In this document: positions 10,546 to 21,700 of the stretch, piece after piece
How positions within the stretch are numbered: position 1 is the first letter of the stretch
Layout: each line of letters begins with the position of its first letter
DNA from: Cavenderia fasciculata
Taxonomy: Eukaryota > Evosea > Eumycetozoa > Acytosteliales > Cavenderiaceae
Direction of reading: 5' to 3'
Length of the DNA stretch: 64,000 bases
Assembly (NCBI RefSeq): GCF_000203815.1
Contig: NW_004457624.1
Coordinates: 2,790,001-2,854,000 of the forward strand
Position numbers and translations under genes: made by a program
Notes under the pieces: generated by a model
Told to the model about the DNA's origin: nothing
Databases searched by the model: none
The model's input: only the letters and a program-made list of their open reading frames with translations

Positions 10546-12801
10546 ATGGATAACGTTGAAGAAGTAATTAGACATTTGGATCAAGTTAATATTGACAAGA
10601 CAAAGTTTCACGAAATGTTGAGTGAAGCATTTGAACGTATCTTGCCATCAGGTTCTACATCTAGAACATTGGCTATGGCTGGTGCTGCTGTCTCTGTTCC
10701 TTTGGCTCTTGGTTACATGTACAATCATTATGTAAACAGTAAAAAGATCAAGGAAAAATTAACTTGGGAACAATTAAAATCTGGTGCAAACATTATTTCA
10801 AGAGTCTTTTCAAATTATCATGTCAAGTATGTTAAATAAAAAAAATAAAATAAAAATAAAATAAAAAGAAATAAATATTAATACTTATAATTCTTTTTAA
10901 ATTTAGGTACATTTTTTCATTAAGTGAAACTGAATGTGATCCAATCATTGAATGTTGTTCATCTCTTAGAATTAAAGTTATAAAGGTAAAAAAAATAATC
11001 AAAAAAAAAAACAAATAAGAATTCATTACAAATATACTAATTTTCCTTTTTTTTTTCTTTTTCTTTTTCTTTTTTTTATATTTAGATGAAAAATATTAAT
11101 AATGCATTAAATGCAGCTGATGGAATTTATAGAGCAACAGAACAAGTTGGATGTATTTTTGTTTCAACAAGTCAAGATTTATTGGCATTATCCAATACAA
11201 CTATTAATTTCCCACTCTTGGTCGTTGGTATTAATGAATTGATGGATACTGACAAGGGTATGATGGGTTCAGTTGTACAATCTGAACATTTCCCCATTTG
11301 GAGTTTACATTCATTCAAGTCTTGTGAATTTGTAAAGTCTATTACAGACATTGCACCAACCTTGGAAAAGTCACTCGACCGTTGTATGCAATCACCATTT
11401 GGTCCAATGTATTTGGAGTTTTCTCAGGAAATGATCGTGCCAGAGGGTGAAATTCAAAAGAACAACATGATGATGAATCAATCCAAATGGTATTTCAAGC
11501 GTGTCTGGAATGACATCCAACACAGCTTTACCTATCCATCGTCAGACACTGAAGTTGTCTTTCATCATTTCCAAAAAGACTGCGTCAAGGCTCCCAAGGC
11601 TGACCAAATTAGAGAAGTGTTAGATCTCATCTATGAAGCTGAAAACCCTCTCTTGTTACTAGGTGATCAATGTCTTACCTCTGGTCAATATGAAGATGAA
11701 GTTTTACGTAATGATAGTTTAAAGTTGTCAATCAAATTGCTCGGTCTACCTACTTATCTCACTGGATTTACCAAGGTCCTAAATGATAGTTCATTCCAAA
11801 ATGTCATACACGACAATTTAGAGTATGCACTCAAACACTCTGACCTTATCATTTCTTGTGGTATTCCAACCAACATTCTCAATGACCTACTCGAACACCA
11901 TCAACAACACATTAGTGACAATCTCTCTAAAAAGAGAATGGTCATTGTTGATACGCTCATGTCAAACAAGGGATTCTCCTTATTTGGCCACGGACTCCAT
12001 CGTTCATTCTTTGAATCGATCAAACGTTCCAATTATCGTGTCGAACCAAGCACATTCCTTCACCATCTCGGTTACATGATGCCACGCAACTATAACAAGT
12101 TCCAGTCTTGGATCATGGACCTCAAGGAAAAGGATAGTATCAGCTCTCTCATCTTTGACAAAAAGTCTAAATTCAAGGGTGAACATCTCAACAGTTACCT
12201 TGTCCTCGAGGCTCTTCGTGACTCTCTCCAAAACAGTCAGTCTCGTCCCATCATCGTCTGTGACAATGGCCAGTTTGAGGAGTGTGCCCAATCTATGCTT
12301 GCAGACTGTGTCAGAGCTTGGATCCAACTTGACCACACCTGTGTCAGACACAACACCAACTCTGCCATTGGTCTTGCCATTGCTTCCAAGTTGTGTAATC
12401 CATCTGTCGATGTTTGGCTCCTCTGTGACGACAGATCCATCAGTCAATGTATCCCAGAGTTTGAAACTCTCAACCGTTATCACATCCCAATCAATATCGT
12501 TGTTGGTAATGTCGAGGGTTCCATCGGTGAAATGTCCTCTGACGACCAAGTCGTGATGGACAAGGACTCTAAAAAGATTCCTCAAATTCATCATGATCAT
12601 CCCAAGACTGCCTTCCACAAGATCATGGTTGCCTATGGTGGCAAGAGCTTCTCACTCTCTCACAACAATGCCAAGCGTGAAGAGCTAGAGAAATCCTTTG
12701 CCGATGCTCGTGAACGTTCAAGCGTTTCTCAACGTCCAATCTTGATCAATTGTCATATTGATAAGCCTGTTCCTTCTTTGATTGGTGGTGGTGCTATGTA
12801 A
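10546..12801 (+). CDS. ILVBL/acetolactate-synthase-like TPP-enzyme homologue, probably catalytically dead
   Basis: Three exons, 10546-10826, 10907-10985 and 11086-12801, 691 residues. A membrane anchor near residues 41-63 (LAMAGAAVSVPLALGYMYNH) precedes the TPP-enzyme fold, as in animal ILVBL (HACL2) of the ER. The N-terminal pyrimidine domain (SGANIISRVFSNYHVKYIFS), the central domain (AENPLLLLGDQCL) and the C-terminal tail match ILVBL over their length. The key residues do not: by eye the conserved RHE glutamate aligns with Ile124, the following GPG turn is replaced (STSQD), and the diphosphate-binding GDG motif reads CDDRS (residues 567-571). The gene is nevertheless open throughout, so a non-catalytic role or changed chemistry is more likely than decay. 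Alignment-based calls are mine and unverified. Confidence 0.85.
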
Positions 12802-13320
12802 TCTAAAAACTAATTTAAATTAAACTAAATTAAACTAAACTTTAATAAATTTAACTAAACTGGGTTTGAAATAAAAATAAGAGATAAATACATGTACCTG
12901 TTGTTGTTCTCGGCAACCTTCTCCATCAATTGCCCAATTATTGAAATTACTAATTAGTAATCCTTCTCCTTTTCTTTAAAACAAAGAGTTTAGAAGTAGT
13001 AGAGTGAGGTCGAGATTGAATTGAATTGGATTGGTGTTCGAATACCAATAAATATAGGATGAATTATTATTATTATTATTATTAAATTGAGTGATGATTA
13101 AATAAATAAATATTGTTATTAATGTAATGTTTATTTTGGTTGGTTGGTTGGTAGGTAGGTAGGTTGGTTAAAACACTTTTGACTATAATACTTTGTGTGT
13201 TGGTTGATTGGTTGTTATGATTGATTGATGTTGTTGTTTGGTATTAAATTAAAAAGTTGGATAAAAAATACTTATTATTATTTTTAAAAAGTAGGACGTC
13301 CTACTGCTGGGATATATTAA
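12802..13320. other. Intergenic, low-complexity with a 16-bp palindrome
   Basis: AT-rich, with TTGG/TAGG-type repeats near 13138-13170. A short minus-strand reading frame near 12870-12940 is too weak to call. The palindrome at 13290-13305 is listed separately. Confidence 0.5.
13290..13305. repeat. 16-bp perfect palindrome AGTAGGACGTCCTACT
   Basis: Self-complementary without a loop. It lies 15 bases beyond the stop of the minus-strand gene relic at 13321-13491. A different palindrome of the same length lies beyond the ETF-beta gene at 43654. Role unknown; it could be a dimeric protein site. Confidence 0.7.
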
Positions 13321-13491
13321 TTAACAGATTCTATCATTATCAGCTAATTGTTTTTGGGTTTGTTGTCCTGTCTTGAATTAATAGATAGATAGTATTTTGT
13401 TAGTAAATATATATTCCAATATTTATGTTCTTACCTTTTTACTAATTGTAATAGCTTTAACATTTGAAACATGAACTATATCATTGGGCTC
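13321..13491 (-). pseudogene. 3' end of an unidentified gene, cut off by the tRNA region
   Basis: On the minus strand, 13491-13435 reads EPNDIVHVSNVKAITISKK and then a GTAAGA donor. After a 63-base intron with an AAG acceptor, 13371-13321 reads TGQQTQKQLADNDRIC and a TAA stop. Composition, the phase-0 splice and the normal intron length suggest true coding sequence. Upstream, however, an in-frame stop and the repeats around tRNA-Phe begin at once, so no start or body can be found. I do not recognise the protein. It is either a truncated relic or the last exons of a gene whose upstream exons I cannot see. Confidence 0.35.
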
Positions 13492-13701
13492 AAACTTTCA
13501 ATTTTTGGAATTGGGATCATCAAGTGCCTTGCGAAATAAGATAACAACTGAGCTAACAAGGCTTGGATGTTCCAAACAACAAAAACAGAAAAAATTTTTA
13601 AACCAAATTTTAGTTGGAAACCTTAAAAATCGTCAAAAAAAGCGGGGCTCAAATTTTCAATTTTTTTTTTTGGAAACATCCAAGCCTTGTTAGCTCAGTT
13701 G
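13486..13701. repeat. Inverted and direct repeats flanking the tRNA-Phe gene
   Basis: Arms at 13545-13577 and 13669-13701 are near-perfect inverted copies that include the 5' flank and the first ~18 bases of the tRNA. A degenerate tRNA-like remnant on the minus strand (13525-13562) keeps a 7-bp acceptor-stem pairing (GCCTTGT with GCAAGGC) but lacks anticodon and T arms. A direct repeat of GGGCTCAAA(C/T)TTTCAATTTTT begins at 13486 and at 13645. This is what is left of an inverted duplication of the tRNA locus. Confidence 0.75.
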
Positions 13702-13757
13702 GTAGTAGCGTAAGACTGAAGATCTTAAGGTCGCTGGTTCGATCCCGGCACAAGGCA
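13684..13757 (+). tRNA. tRNA-Phe (GAA)
   Basis: Cloverleaf read by eye: acceptor GCCTTGT/ACAAGGC with discriminator A, D arm GCTC...TAGC with one extra base compared with the usual AGAGC, anticodon stem TAAGA/TCTTA with loop CTGAAGA (anticodon GAA), and T arm GCTGG-TTCGATC-CCGGC. No CCA is encoded and there is no intron. Internal A and B boxes are intact (TAGCTCAGTTGG and GGTTCGATCCC). A T-run follows at 13782-13789. Confidence 0.95.
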
Positions 13758-14195
13758 GCCCAAAAGGCACCTGTTTTGATCTTTTTTTTGCTGCCGCTGC
13801 CTCTGATCCAAGTTTTTTCATGATATTCTGGTAGTAGACACAATTCCCTACATTTATATCATTGATTTTCACCAAACCACACAAATCATGGGAAAAAAAC
13901 TATCCTGCACAAGTCAACTGTATTGATGTTTTTTAAGATTATGATTCCTCTGATCCAAATTTTTTCATTGGCACTGTGTTTTTTTTTTGCAACCCAGAAT
14001 GAAAAAAATCGACAATCTATCATAGTTTTTTAATTTCCATCAAATCACACCAATAAAGGTCTTGAAAAGAATCTATGGTAAAATGATCAAAAAAAAAAAT
14101 TTGTCCTTTCCCTCCCAATCTTTGATGTTTTCTATTTTCAATACAAGAAACTAATGCATAATGTCGATGAAATTAAAATTTATTTATTTACTTAT
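13758..14195. other. tRNA 3' flank with two copies of a tRNA-linked repeat
   Basis: No gene. Two diverged copies of one unit begin near 13790 (GCTGCCGCTGCCTCTGATCC, then TTTTTTCAT) and near 13944 (CCTCTGATCCAAATTTTTTC), each ending in a TTTCCATCAAACCACACA-like segment about 80-110 bases later. A third copy sits downstream of tRNA-Val at 27834. Confidence 0.65.
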
Positions 14196-17100
14196 TTATT
14201 TAAATAATTTCATTTTGAAAACCTTTAAACTAGTTGATTTCTTTAATAAAAGTCTAGTTGTTGCTATGATTAAAGTGATTAGGACGGCTCCACCGATAAC
14301 ACTACCAGTGATAATCTTCCATGTGTCTGATGATTTAGATGAAGAACAAGTTGTTGATCCACTTTCATCAACTGGTAGGACTAAAGAAAAGTCTGGGTCT
14401 ATAATACATTCCTTACAATAAGGTAGACTAATTCCAATTAATACCTTTCCTTCTTGGTTGTCATCCATAGACAAGAGTTGATTTCTTGAATAGGCAACTC
14501 TACCATCAGATAATACTCTATCAAGGAATGATCCATAAAATATAACATTATCTTTGACAATTTGAAGGTATTTTACTGATTGTATATCAATTTCAGACAT
14601 TACAGTTGCATTGATCTTGTTACCAAAACAATCATTTACATCACCAATATCTGAAGAGAATACAGCTACCAATGAATTGAGTGTTGATACATATGGCCAA
14701 TTGGTTATATTAATAGTCAATTTAATTGAATTGGCTGCAAGTGTTGTTGTGATTCCTGCAAATGTAACTGTACGTGATGATTTGGATTGTTGAATGACAG
14801 CTTCCATCTCTAGTATTGATGAATTTGAATTGGTTGATATATTATGTTTATAAATAAATAAATCAACATTATCAACTGTCAAATTTGAATAAATCCAATT
14901 AAATTGATTCATTTCTTGAATGATTGTAGAACCATCCATTCCAATCTCTCTAATCGATACTAAATTAAATGAGAATTTTCCACCTTGAAATTCAACCGAT
15001 GGATCTGTTTCATTATTTGTCATATTACCTCCATTTATTAATGGTGCTAAAATTAAAGAGAAAAAGAAGAAAATAATATAAATACAAATGAATAACAATA
15101 AGTTTTTTTTTGGTTACATACGAAATTGACAAAGAGGACCAGAATAATCATCAAAACATTGACATTGACCATTTGATAAACAAGTACCATGACTAGTACA
15201 TTGACATGATGGTGATGGATTTCCTGGAGTGGCTGGAGCAGCCACGAATACCATGATATCATTTCTTGAATAAATCCAATTATCAACTGAAACTAGAATT
15301 GGTTTAACTCCAGCAGTGGTCATAGTAATCTCACATCCAATAAATGATGTATTGGCACTTAAAATTGGACAATTAACATTATCAATCAATACTGATACAT
15401 TTGATAATATTGTTCCAAATTGACCATAAATCGATACCTTTGTTGCGTTTCCAATAGTAGTAATTGGAATTGAATTAATATATGGGTATGCTAAAAATAA
15501 AAATTGAGAAAAAAAATATTAATAAAAAAGAATATTGATTAGTCTAAAATAATACATACATTGTTTAAAAATAAAAGAAATATTCTGTGGAGTAGGAATC
15601 CATGAAGGAATTCCATCAGCAGTTACTTGAACAAAATATTCATTGAGATCGGACAATCTAGAGTTTGTTGAACAAATAATTGACGATGTAGTATTTGATT
15701 GAATATTGCAAGGTATTGATTGACCTGCTCTTGGATTTAATAATACATGATAAATATTACTCGTTCCAAATTGACCATCAATAATGATTTGTGTATCACC
15801 AATCTTTTGATCAAATTGAATTGACAAAATATAAAATTGACTTATTGCTATAAATGATATAAATAATAAATATATATTATTTTATATAGTTAGTATTATA
15901 TCTTTTTAAAAATATACTTTTTCTTTTCCAAAGACTTACGACTAACAAAAGAGGCAATATAAGAGGATATTACATTATTGCCACCAGGTGCTGTTAGATT
16001 AAAATTCAATATATTGGTATTTGGAATGATTGGACAAGTAGAAGTAATACTATTAACAGCAAATGATGTAACTATACATTCAACAGACTCTACAGTGATA
16101 GTAGGTTGACCAACATCAAAATATCCTTCCATTACAACTCCAAGTGCATTTGGTAGTTGACTAAAACTAGTCTTTATTGTATCTAATAAATAATAATAAA
16201 TAATTAATTCATTTTCAAAAAGATATATATATTTATATTTTCTTTACATACAAAATAAATTCCAATTGATTTGATATGAAATCAATTTAGGATTTAATCC
16301 ATTGAATTGATTTAATGTTCCAAAATTAACCATTGCATTTCTATTGATAAGTTGTGCTTGAGTGATTGTGTATTCGAAAAGAGTATTTGGTACTTTCATT
16401 TCAAGTGCAGTTGATACAGTATTTCCACTAGTTGGTTTGTATGCATATCCCAAAGCACTACCTGTCAATTTAACCACTTGTGCAACCTGATTAACAAAAG
16501 TAAATGGAGTTGTAGAATCAAATGTTTGACCACAATAAGATGATGGAGTAATTGAATTGATGGCATGGGCTGATAAAACAGATCTAAACCTTGGAGTTGT
16601 ATTTACCCATTTACACTTGAAACATTCTGGGACTTTTGAAATACCAGTGTCTGTAATATCCAAATCATAGACAGTTGAACAAAACAACTCTGGTATTGGA
16701 CTAACCAATGCAGGTAAATTATTTAAAACTAATTTTGGGACACCAACCTTTGAACCAAAATTATAAGATGGTATAGTTCCAGAAATAGAGGTAGTATCTC
16801 TAAACCAAAACTGATAAATTGGTAAGTTAAAATCAGTTACTGGTGGTAATGAAGTGATTGCCAAAGATGGATTTCTTATTGAACTAAATAAAAAGATATT
16901 TAAATATTAATATATATTTATATTATTTATATTATTTTTCCCTATTCTACATACTATGATTGAATATTTTTTGGTAGAGGTAAAACTTGTTTGACAGAAT
17001 CAAACGCCAAAGTTGTAATATTTGAATAGGTATCAAATCCCGCTACATCAATTGGGTTATCATTGGCAGGATATGATAAATAAAAGGTGTTTACAGTTGT

Positions 17101-17298
17101 AGGTAAACTTGTTAAAACTAGATTACTATTTGAAATGGATAACTCATAGATGGGAGCAGTAACACTAAGAGTAATAGTAGTTGTGATTACATCAGCCGAT
17201 GTAACTGGTCCAATATTCAAACGTCCCCAATTTGGTAATATATTGGGTGTAATATTAAGGTTTGGTGGTACCTTTGATTGCCATTGCATTCTAAAAAA

Positions 17299-17337
<39 letters not shown>

Positions 17338-18365
17338 ATATATTTGTTTTTTTTTTTTGACATCTACATACATATTAGTTACACCAGGTAAGAATAAAGA
17401 ATTGATTAAAGATTCTGGTCCAAGTAAATTTAAATTTTCAACTTTTGCATAGATTTGAATGTCATAGATGGCATCACCCAAATATAAATACAATATGGTA
17501 ATATTTTTAAAGTTGTTTGATAACATATTGAAACTAATGGTTGGTTGATTTAAAACTGGGAGGGAAAGATAAAGATATTGTAATGATAGTTGACCGTCTG
17601 TGGGAAGATTGATTGATACCAAGCTGTTGAACCCAGTAAGTTTCAATATTTGAACCTTTGTATTTTGAAAGACTGTCACTGGTATATTGGTCGCTGCTAA
17701 ATTCAACAAGGTCAGACTCGTCAAACTTGGTAGATTACCAGGAAAGGATGCAGGAATAATAGTAATGGGACGACAATCAATATGAATCTCTGTGATTTTG
17801 TTTAATCCTATTAGTGGAGACAATGCAGTTGGAGCGTCTCCCAAAACAGTGGTGGCCATACAAGTCAAGCTGAGTAGTGTTAGTTGTGGGAAATCTAAAA
17901 TCTTTGGTATAGGTAATGGTTGATTGGCATTAACACTTGATGTCAACCTGATAATTAAAAAAAATCAAAATAGAATTAGAATTATTCAAAAAGGGTTATG
18001 GTTGTTTTTGTTATATATATATAGATATATCTCTATCATACATAATAGAAGTAAAATGTTTCTCTCCATTTGACACTGTACATGTGATACCTCCAGTGGC
18101 ACACAATGAAGCTTCATCGGTTGGTAAACCTAGTCGATATTGATCACTTAACCATTTTATTGATGTCACTAAGTCGTAGTAGTAATGATAGAAAGGTGAT
18201 AAAAGGTTATTTATAGATTAATAGGGTTGCTGTACTTGTTAAAAGAAGTTTGACTTTGCAACAAAACAACATACATTCACTTGTAGATATTGTTTGTGAA
18301 TAGACTTGATTAGATTGATACACTACTAATAGTAGTAATAGTAGTAGTATAACTAGTCTATACAT
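14196..18365 (-). CDS. LRR-TIG-EGF single-pass membrane glycoprotein, copy A (intact)
   Basis: Nine exons on the minus strand: 18365-18275, 18168-18042, 17947-17372, 17290-16955, 16883-16252, 16182-15940, 15847-15560, 15490-15122, 15046-14196; 1170 residues. Order: signal peptide (MYRLVILLLLLLLVVYQSNQ), leucine-rich-repeat-like region (~60-500), IPT/TIG-type Ig-fold repeats (~600-850), one EGF-like module (CQCTSHGTCLSNGQCQCFDD), a beta-rich stalk with many N-glycosylation sites, a transmembrane helix (IITGSVIGGAVLITLIIATT) and a short basic tail. This resembles dictyostelid cell-surface families such as ComC and Tgr proteins that act in cell-cell signalling and recognition; the ligand is unknown. 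It lies head-to-tail with copy B and lacks two introns that B has in the LRR region. Confidence 0.85.
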
Positions 18366-18523
18366 TCTAGAATTTGATCGATAACATGGTAATAATAATA
18401 ATCACAAGGACTTGTGGTTAATCAAACAAAAAAAAAAAAAGATATTTTTTTTATCTAAAAATATCTGGGTAGAAGATGGTACCTCTTCTAAAAACTATAA
18501 AACTATAATATAAAAATATATAT

Positions 18524-18551
<28 letters not shown>

Positions 18552-18559
<8 letters not shown>

Positions 18560-18723
18560 ATAATTTCATTTTGAAAACCTTTAAACTAGTTGATTTCTTT
18601 AATAAAAGTCTAGTTGTTGCTATGATTAAAGTGATTAGGACGGCTCCACCGATAACACTACCAGTGATAATCTTCCATGTGTCTGATGATTTAGATGAAG
18701 AACAAGTTGTTGATCCACTTTCA
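18552..18723 (-). other. Out-of-frame transmembrane-coding remnant of copy B
   Basis: This stretch still encodes, in a shifted frame, the stalk end, transmembrane helix and basic tail seen in copy A (DTWKIITGSVIGGAVLITLI). It lies 3' of the stop that ends copy B at 18724. Sequence is almost identical to 14196-14367 of copy A. Confidence 0.85.
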
Positions 18724-21700
18724 TCAACTGGTAGGACTAAAGAAAAGTCTGGGGTCGATAATACATTCCTTACAATAAGGTAGACTAATTCCAATTAATA
18801 CCTTTCCTTCTTGTTGGCTGTCATCCATAGACAAGAGTTGATTTCTTGAATAGGCAACTCTACCATCAGATAATACTCTATCAAGGAATGATCCATAAAA
18901 TATAACATTATCTTTGACAATTTGAAGGTATTTTACTGATTGTATATCGATATCAGACATTACAGTTGCATTGATCTTGTTACCAAAACAATCATTTACA
19001 TCACCAATATCTGAAGAGAATACAGCTACCAATGAATTGAGTGTTGATACATATGGCCAATTGGTTATATTAATAGTCAATTTAATTGAATTGGCTGCAA
19101 GTGTTGTTGTGATTCCTGCAAATGTAACTGTACGTGATGATTTAGATTGTTGAATGACAGCTTCCATCTCTAGTATTGATGAGTTTGAATTGGTTGATAT
19201 ATTATGTTTATAAATAAATAAATCAACATTGTCAACTGTCAAATTTGAATAAATCCAATTAAATTGATTCATTTCTTGAATGATTGTAGAACCATCCATT
19301 CCAATCTCTCTAATCGATACTAAATTAAATGAGAATTTTCCACCTTGAAATTCAACCGATGGATCTGTTTCATTATTTGTCATATTACCTCCATTTATGA
19401 ATGGTGCTGAAAAATTAAAAGAGAAGAAGAAGAAAATAATATTAATACTTTTATAATAATAATAAAGAATTATTTGAATACATACGAAATTGACAAAGAG
19501 GACCAGAATAATCATCAAAACATTGACATTGACCATTTGATAAACAAGTACCATGACTAGTACATTGACATGATGGTGATGGATCACCTGGAGTGGCTGG
19601 GGCAGCCACGAATACCATGATATCATTTCTTGAATAAATCCAATTATCAACTGAAACTAGAATTGGTTTAACTCCAGAAGTGGTCATATTAATCTCACAT
19701 TCAATAAATGATGAATTGACACTTAAAATTGGACAATTAACATTATCAATCAATACTGATACATTGAATAATTTTGTTCCAAATTGACCATAAATCGATA
19801 CCTTTGTTGCATTTCCAACATTTGTAAATGGAATTGAATTAATATATGGGTATGCTAAAAATAAAAATTGAGAAAAAAAAATATCAATATAAATAAATTG
19901 ATTCAATATGATTACTTAATGATTCAATAAAATACTACATACATTGTTTAAAAATAAAAGAAATATTCTGTGGAGTAGGAGTCCAAGAAGGAATTCCATC
20001 AGCAGTGACTTGAACAAAATATTCATTGAGATCGGACAATCTAGAGTTTGTAGAACAAATAATTGACGTTGTAGTATTTACTAGAAGGTTGCAAGTGATT
20101 GGATTGGCAGTTGTTGGATTCAGTATTACATGATAAATATTATTCGTTCCAAATTGACCATTAATAGCGATTTGTGTATCACCAATCTTTTGATTATATT
20201 GAATCGATGAAATAAAAAATTGACTTATTGCTATAAATGATTAATATAGTTGGTTAGGATATATATCTTGGAAATATTATTTCTTGTTCAACTTACGACT
20301 AATAACAAAAGGGGTACTAAATAAAGATGATACATTATTGAGAACAGGTGCTGTTAGATTAAAATTCAATATATTGGTATTTGGAATGATTGGACAAGTA
20401 GTACTAATACTATTGATTGAAAATGATGTAACTGTACATTCAATAGACTCTACAGTGATCGTGGGTTGACCAACATCAAAATATCCTTCCATTACAACTC
20501 CAAGTGCATTTGGTAGTTTACTAAAACTAGTCTTTGTTGTATCTAATAAAAAACAATTAATCAAAAAAGATAAAAAATTTGTTTTTTTTTTTTTTATCAA
20601 CATACAAAATAATTTCCATGTGATTGGATATGTAACCAATTTAGGATTTAATCCATTGAATTGATTTAATGTTCCAAAGCTAATGGTTTCATTTCTATTG
20701 ATTAATTGTGCTTGAGTGATTGTGTATTCGAAAAGAGTATTTGGTACTTTCATTTCAAGTGCAGTTGATACAGTGTTTCCACTAGTTGGTTTGTATGCAT
20801 ATCCCAAAGCACTACCTGTCAATTTAACCACTTGTGAAACCTCATTAACAAAAATAAATGGAGTTGTAGAATCAAATGTTTGACCACAATAAGATGATGG
20901 AGTAATTGAATTGATGACAGGTGTTGATAAAACAGATCTAAACCTTGGAGTTGTATCTACCCATTTACACTTGAAACATTCTGGGACTTTTGAAATACCA
21001 GTATCTGAAATAACCAAACTATAGAGAGTTGAACAAAACAACTCTGGTACTGAACCAACCAATGCGGGTAATTCCATTAAAATTAGCTGAGGAAAAGTCA
21101 GTGATGAGAATTGATACGATGGAATAGTTCCAGTAATAAAAGTACTATTTCGAATCCAAAATTGTTGAATAGGTCGTTCAAAATCACTAGCTGGTGGTAA
21201 TGAAGTGATTGCCAAAGGTGGATTTGCCATAGCACTAAAAACAAAATTTTGAATAATAAATATTTCTTTCTTTCATTAGTACTACATGATTGACATACAA
21301 AGTTTGAATATTTTTTGGTAGAGGTAAAACTTGTTTAACCGTATCAAAAGTCAATCTTGATATATTTGAATAGGTATCAAATCCAGCTATACCAATTGGG
21401 TTGTCATTGACAGGTTGTGTAAATTGCAAGGCACTTAATGATGATGGTATACTTGATACAACTAGATTAGAATTGAAAATAGCTAGCTCAGAGATTGGAG
21501 CAAGAACATTAAGAGTAATTGTGGGTGTCAGTGGATCGGTCGATGTTAGTGGACCCATTACAAGATGTTCAACATTTGGTATCATATTTGGTGTAATACT
21601 ATAATTTGGTGATACCTTTGTTTCCCATCGCATTCTAAAGATTCAATATTAGTAAAAGTAAAAGAAAACTGTTTCTATAATTATATTTGAAAACAGTGTT

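Noticed and set aside
12004-12618. 204-codon minus-strand frame in the ILVBL-like gene
   Set aside because: Antisense of well-conserved coding sequence; no independent start context or homology.
12870-12945. Minus-strand MEKVAENNNR frame with a GTACAT donor
   Set aside because: Too short, no downstream exon found, and it abuts the 3' end of the ILVBL-like gene.
17288-17340. (AAAT)n run near the middle of copy A as possible coding or CRISPR-like repeat
   Set aside because: It lies in an intron between two well-supported exons and is a simple tetranucleotide microsatellite.
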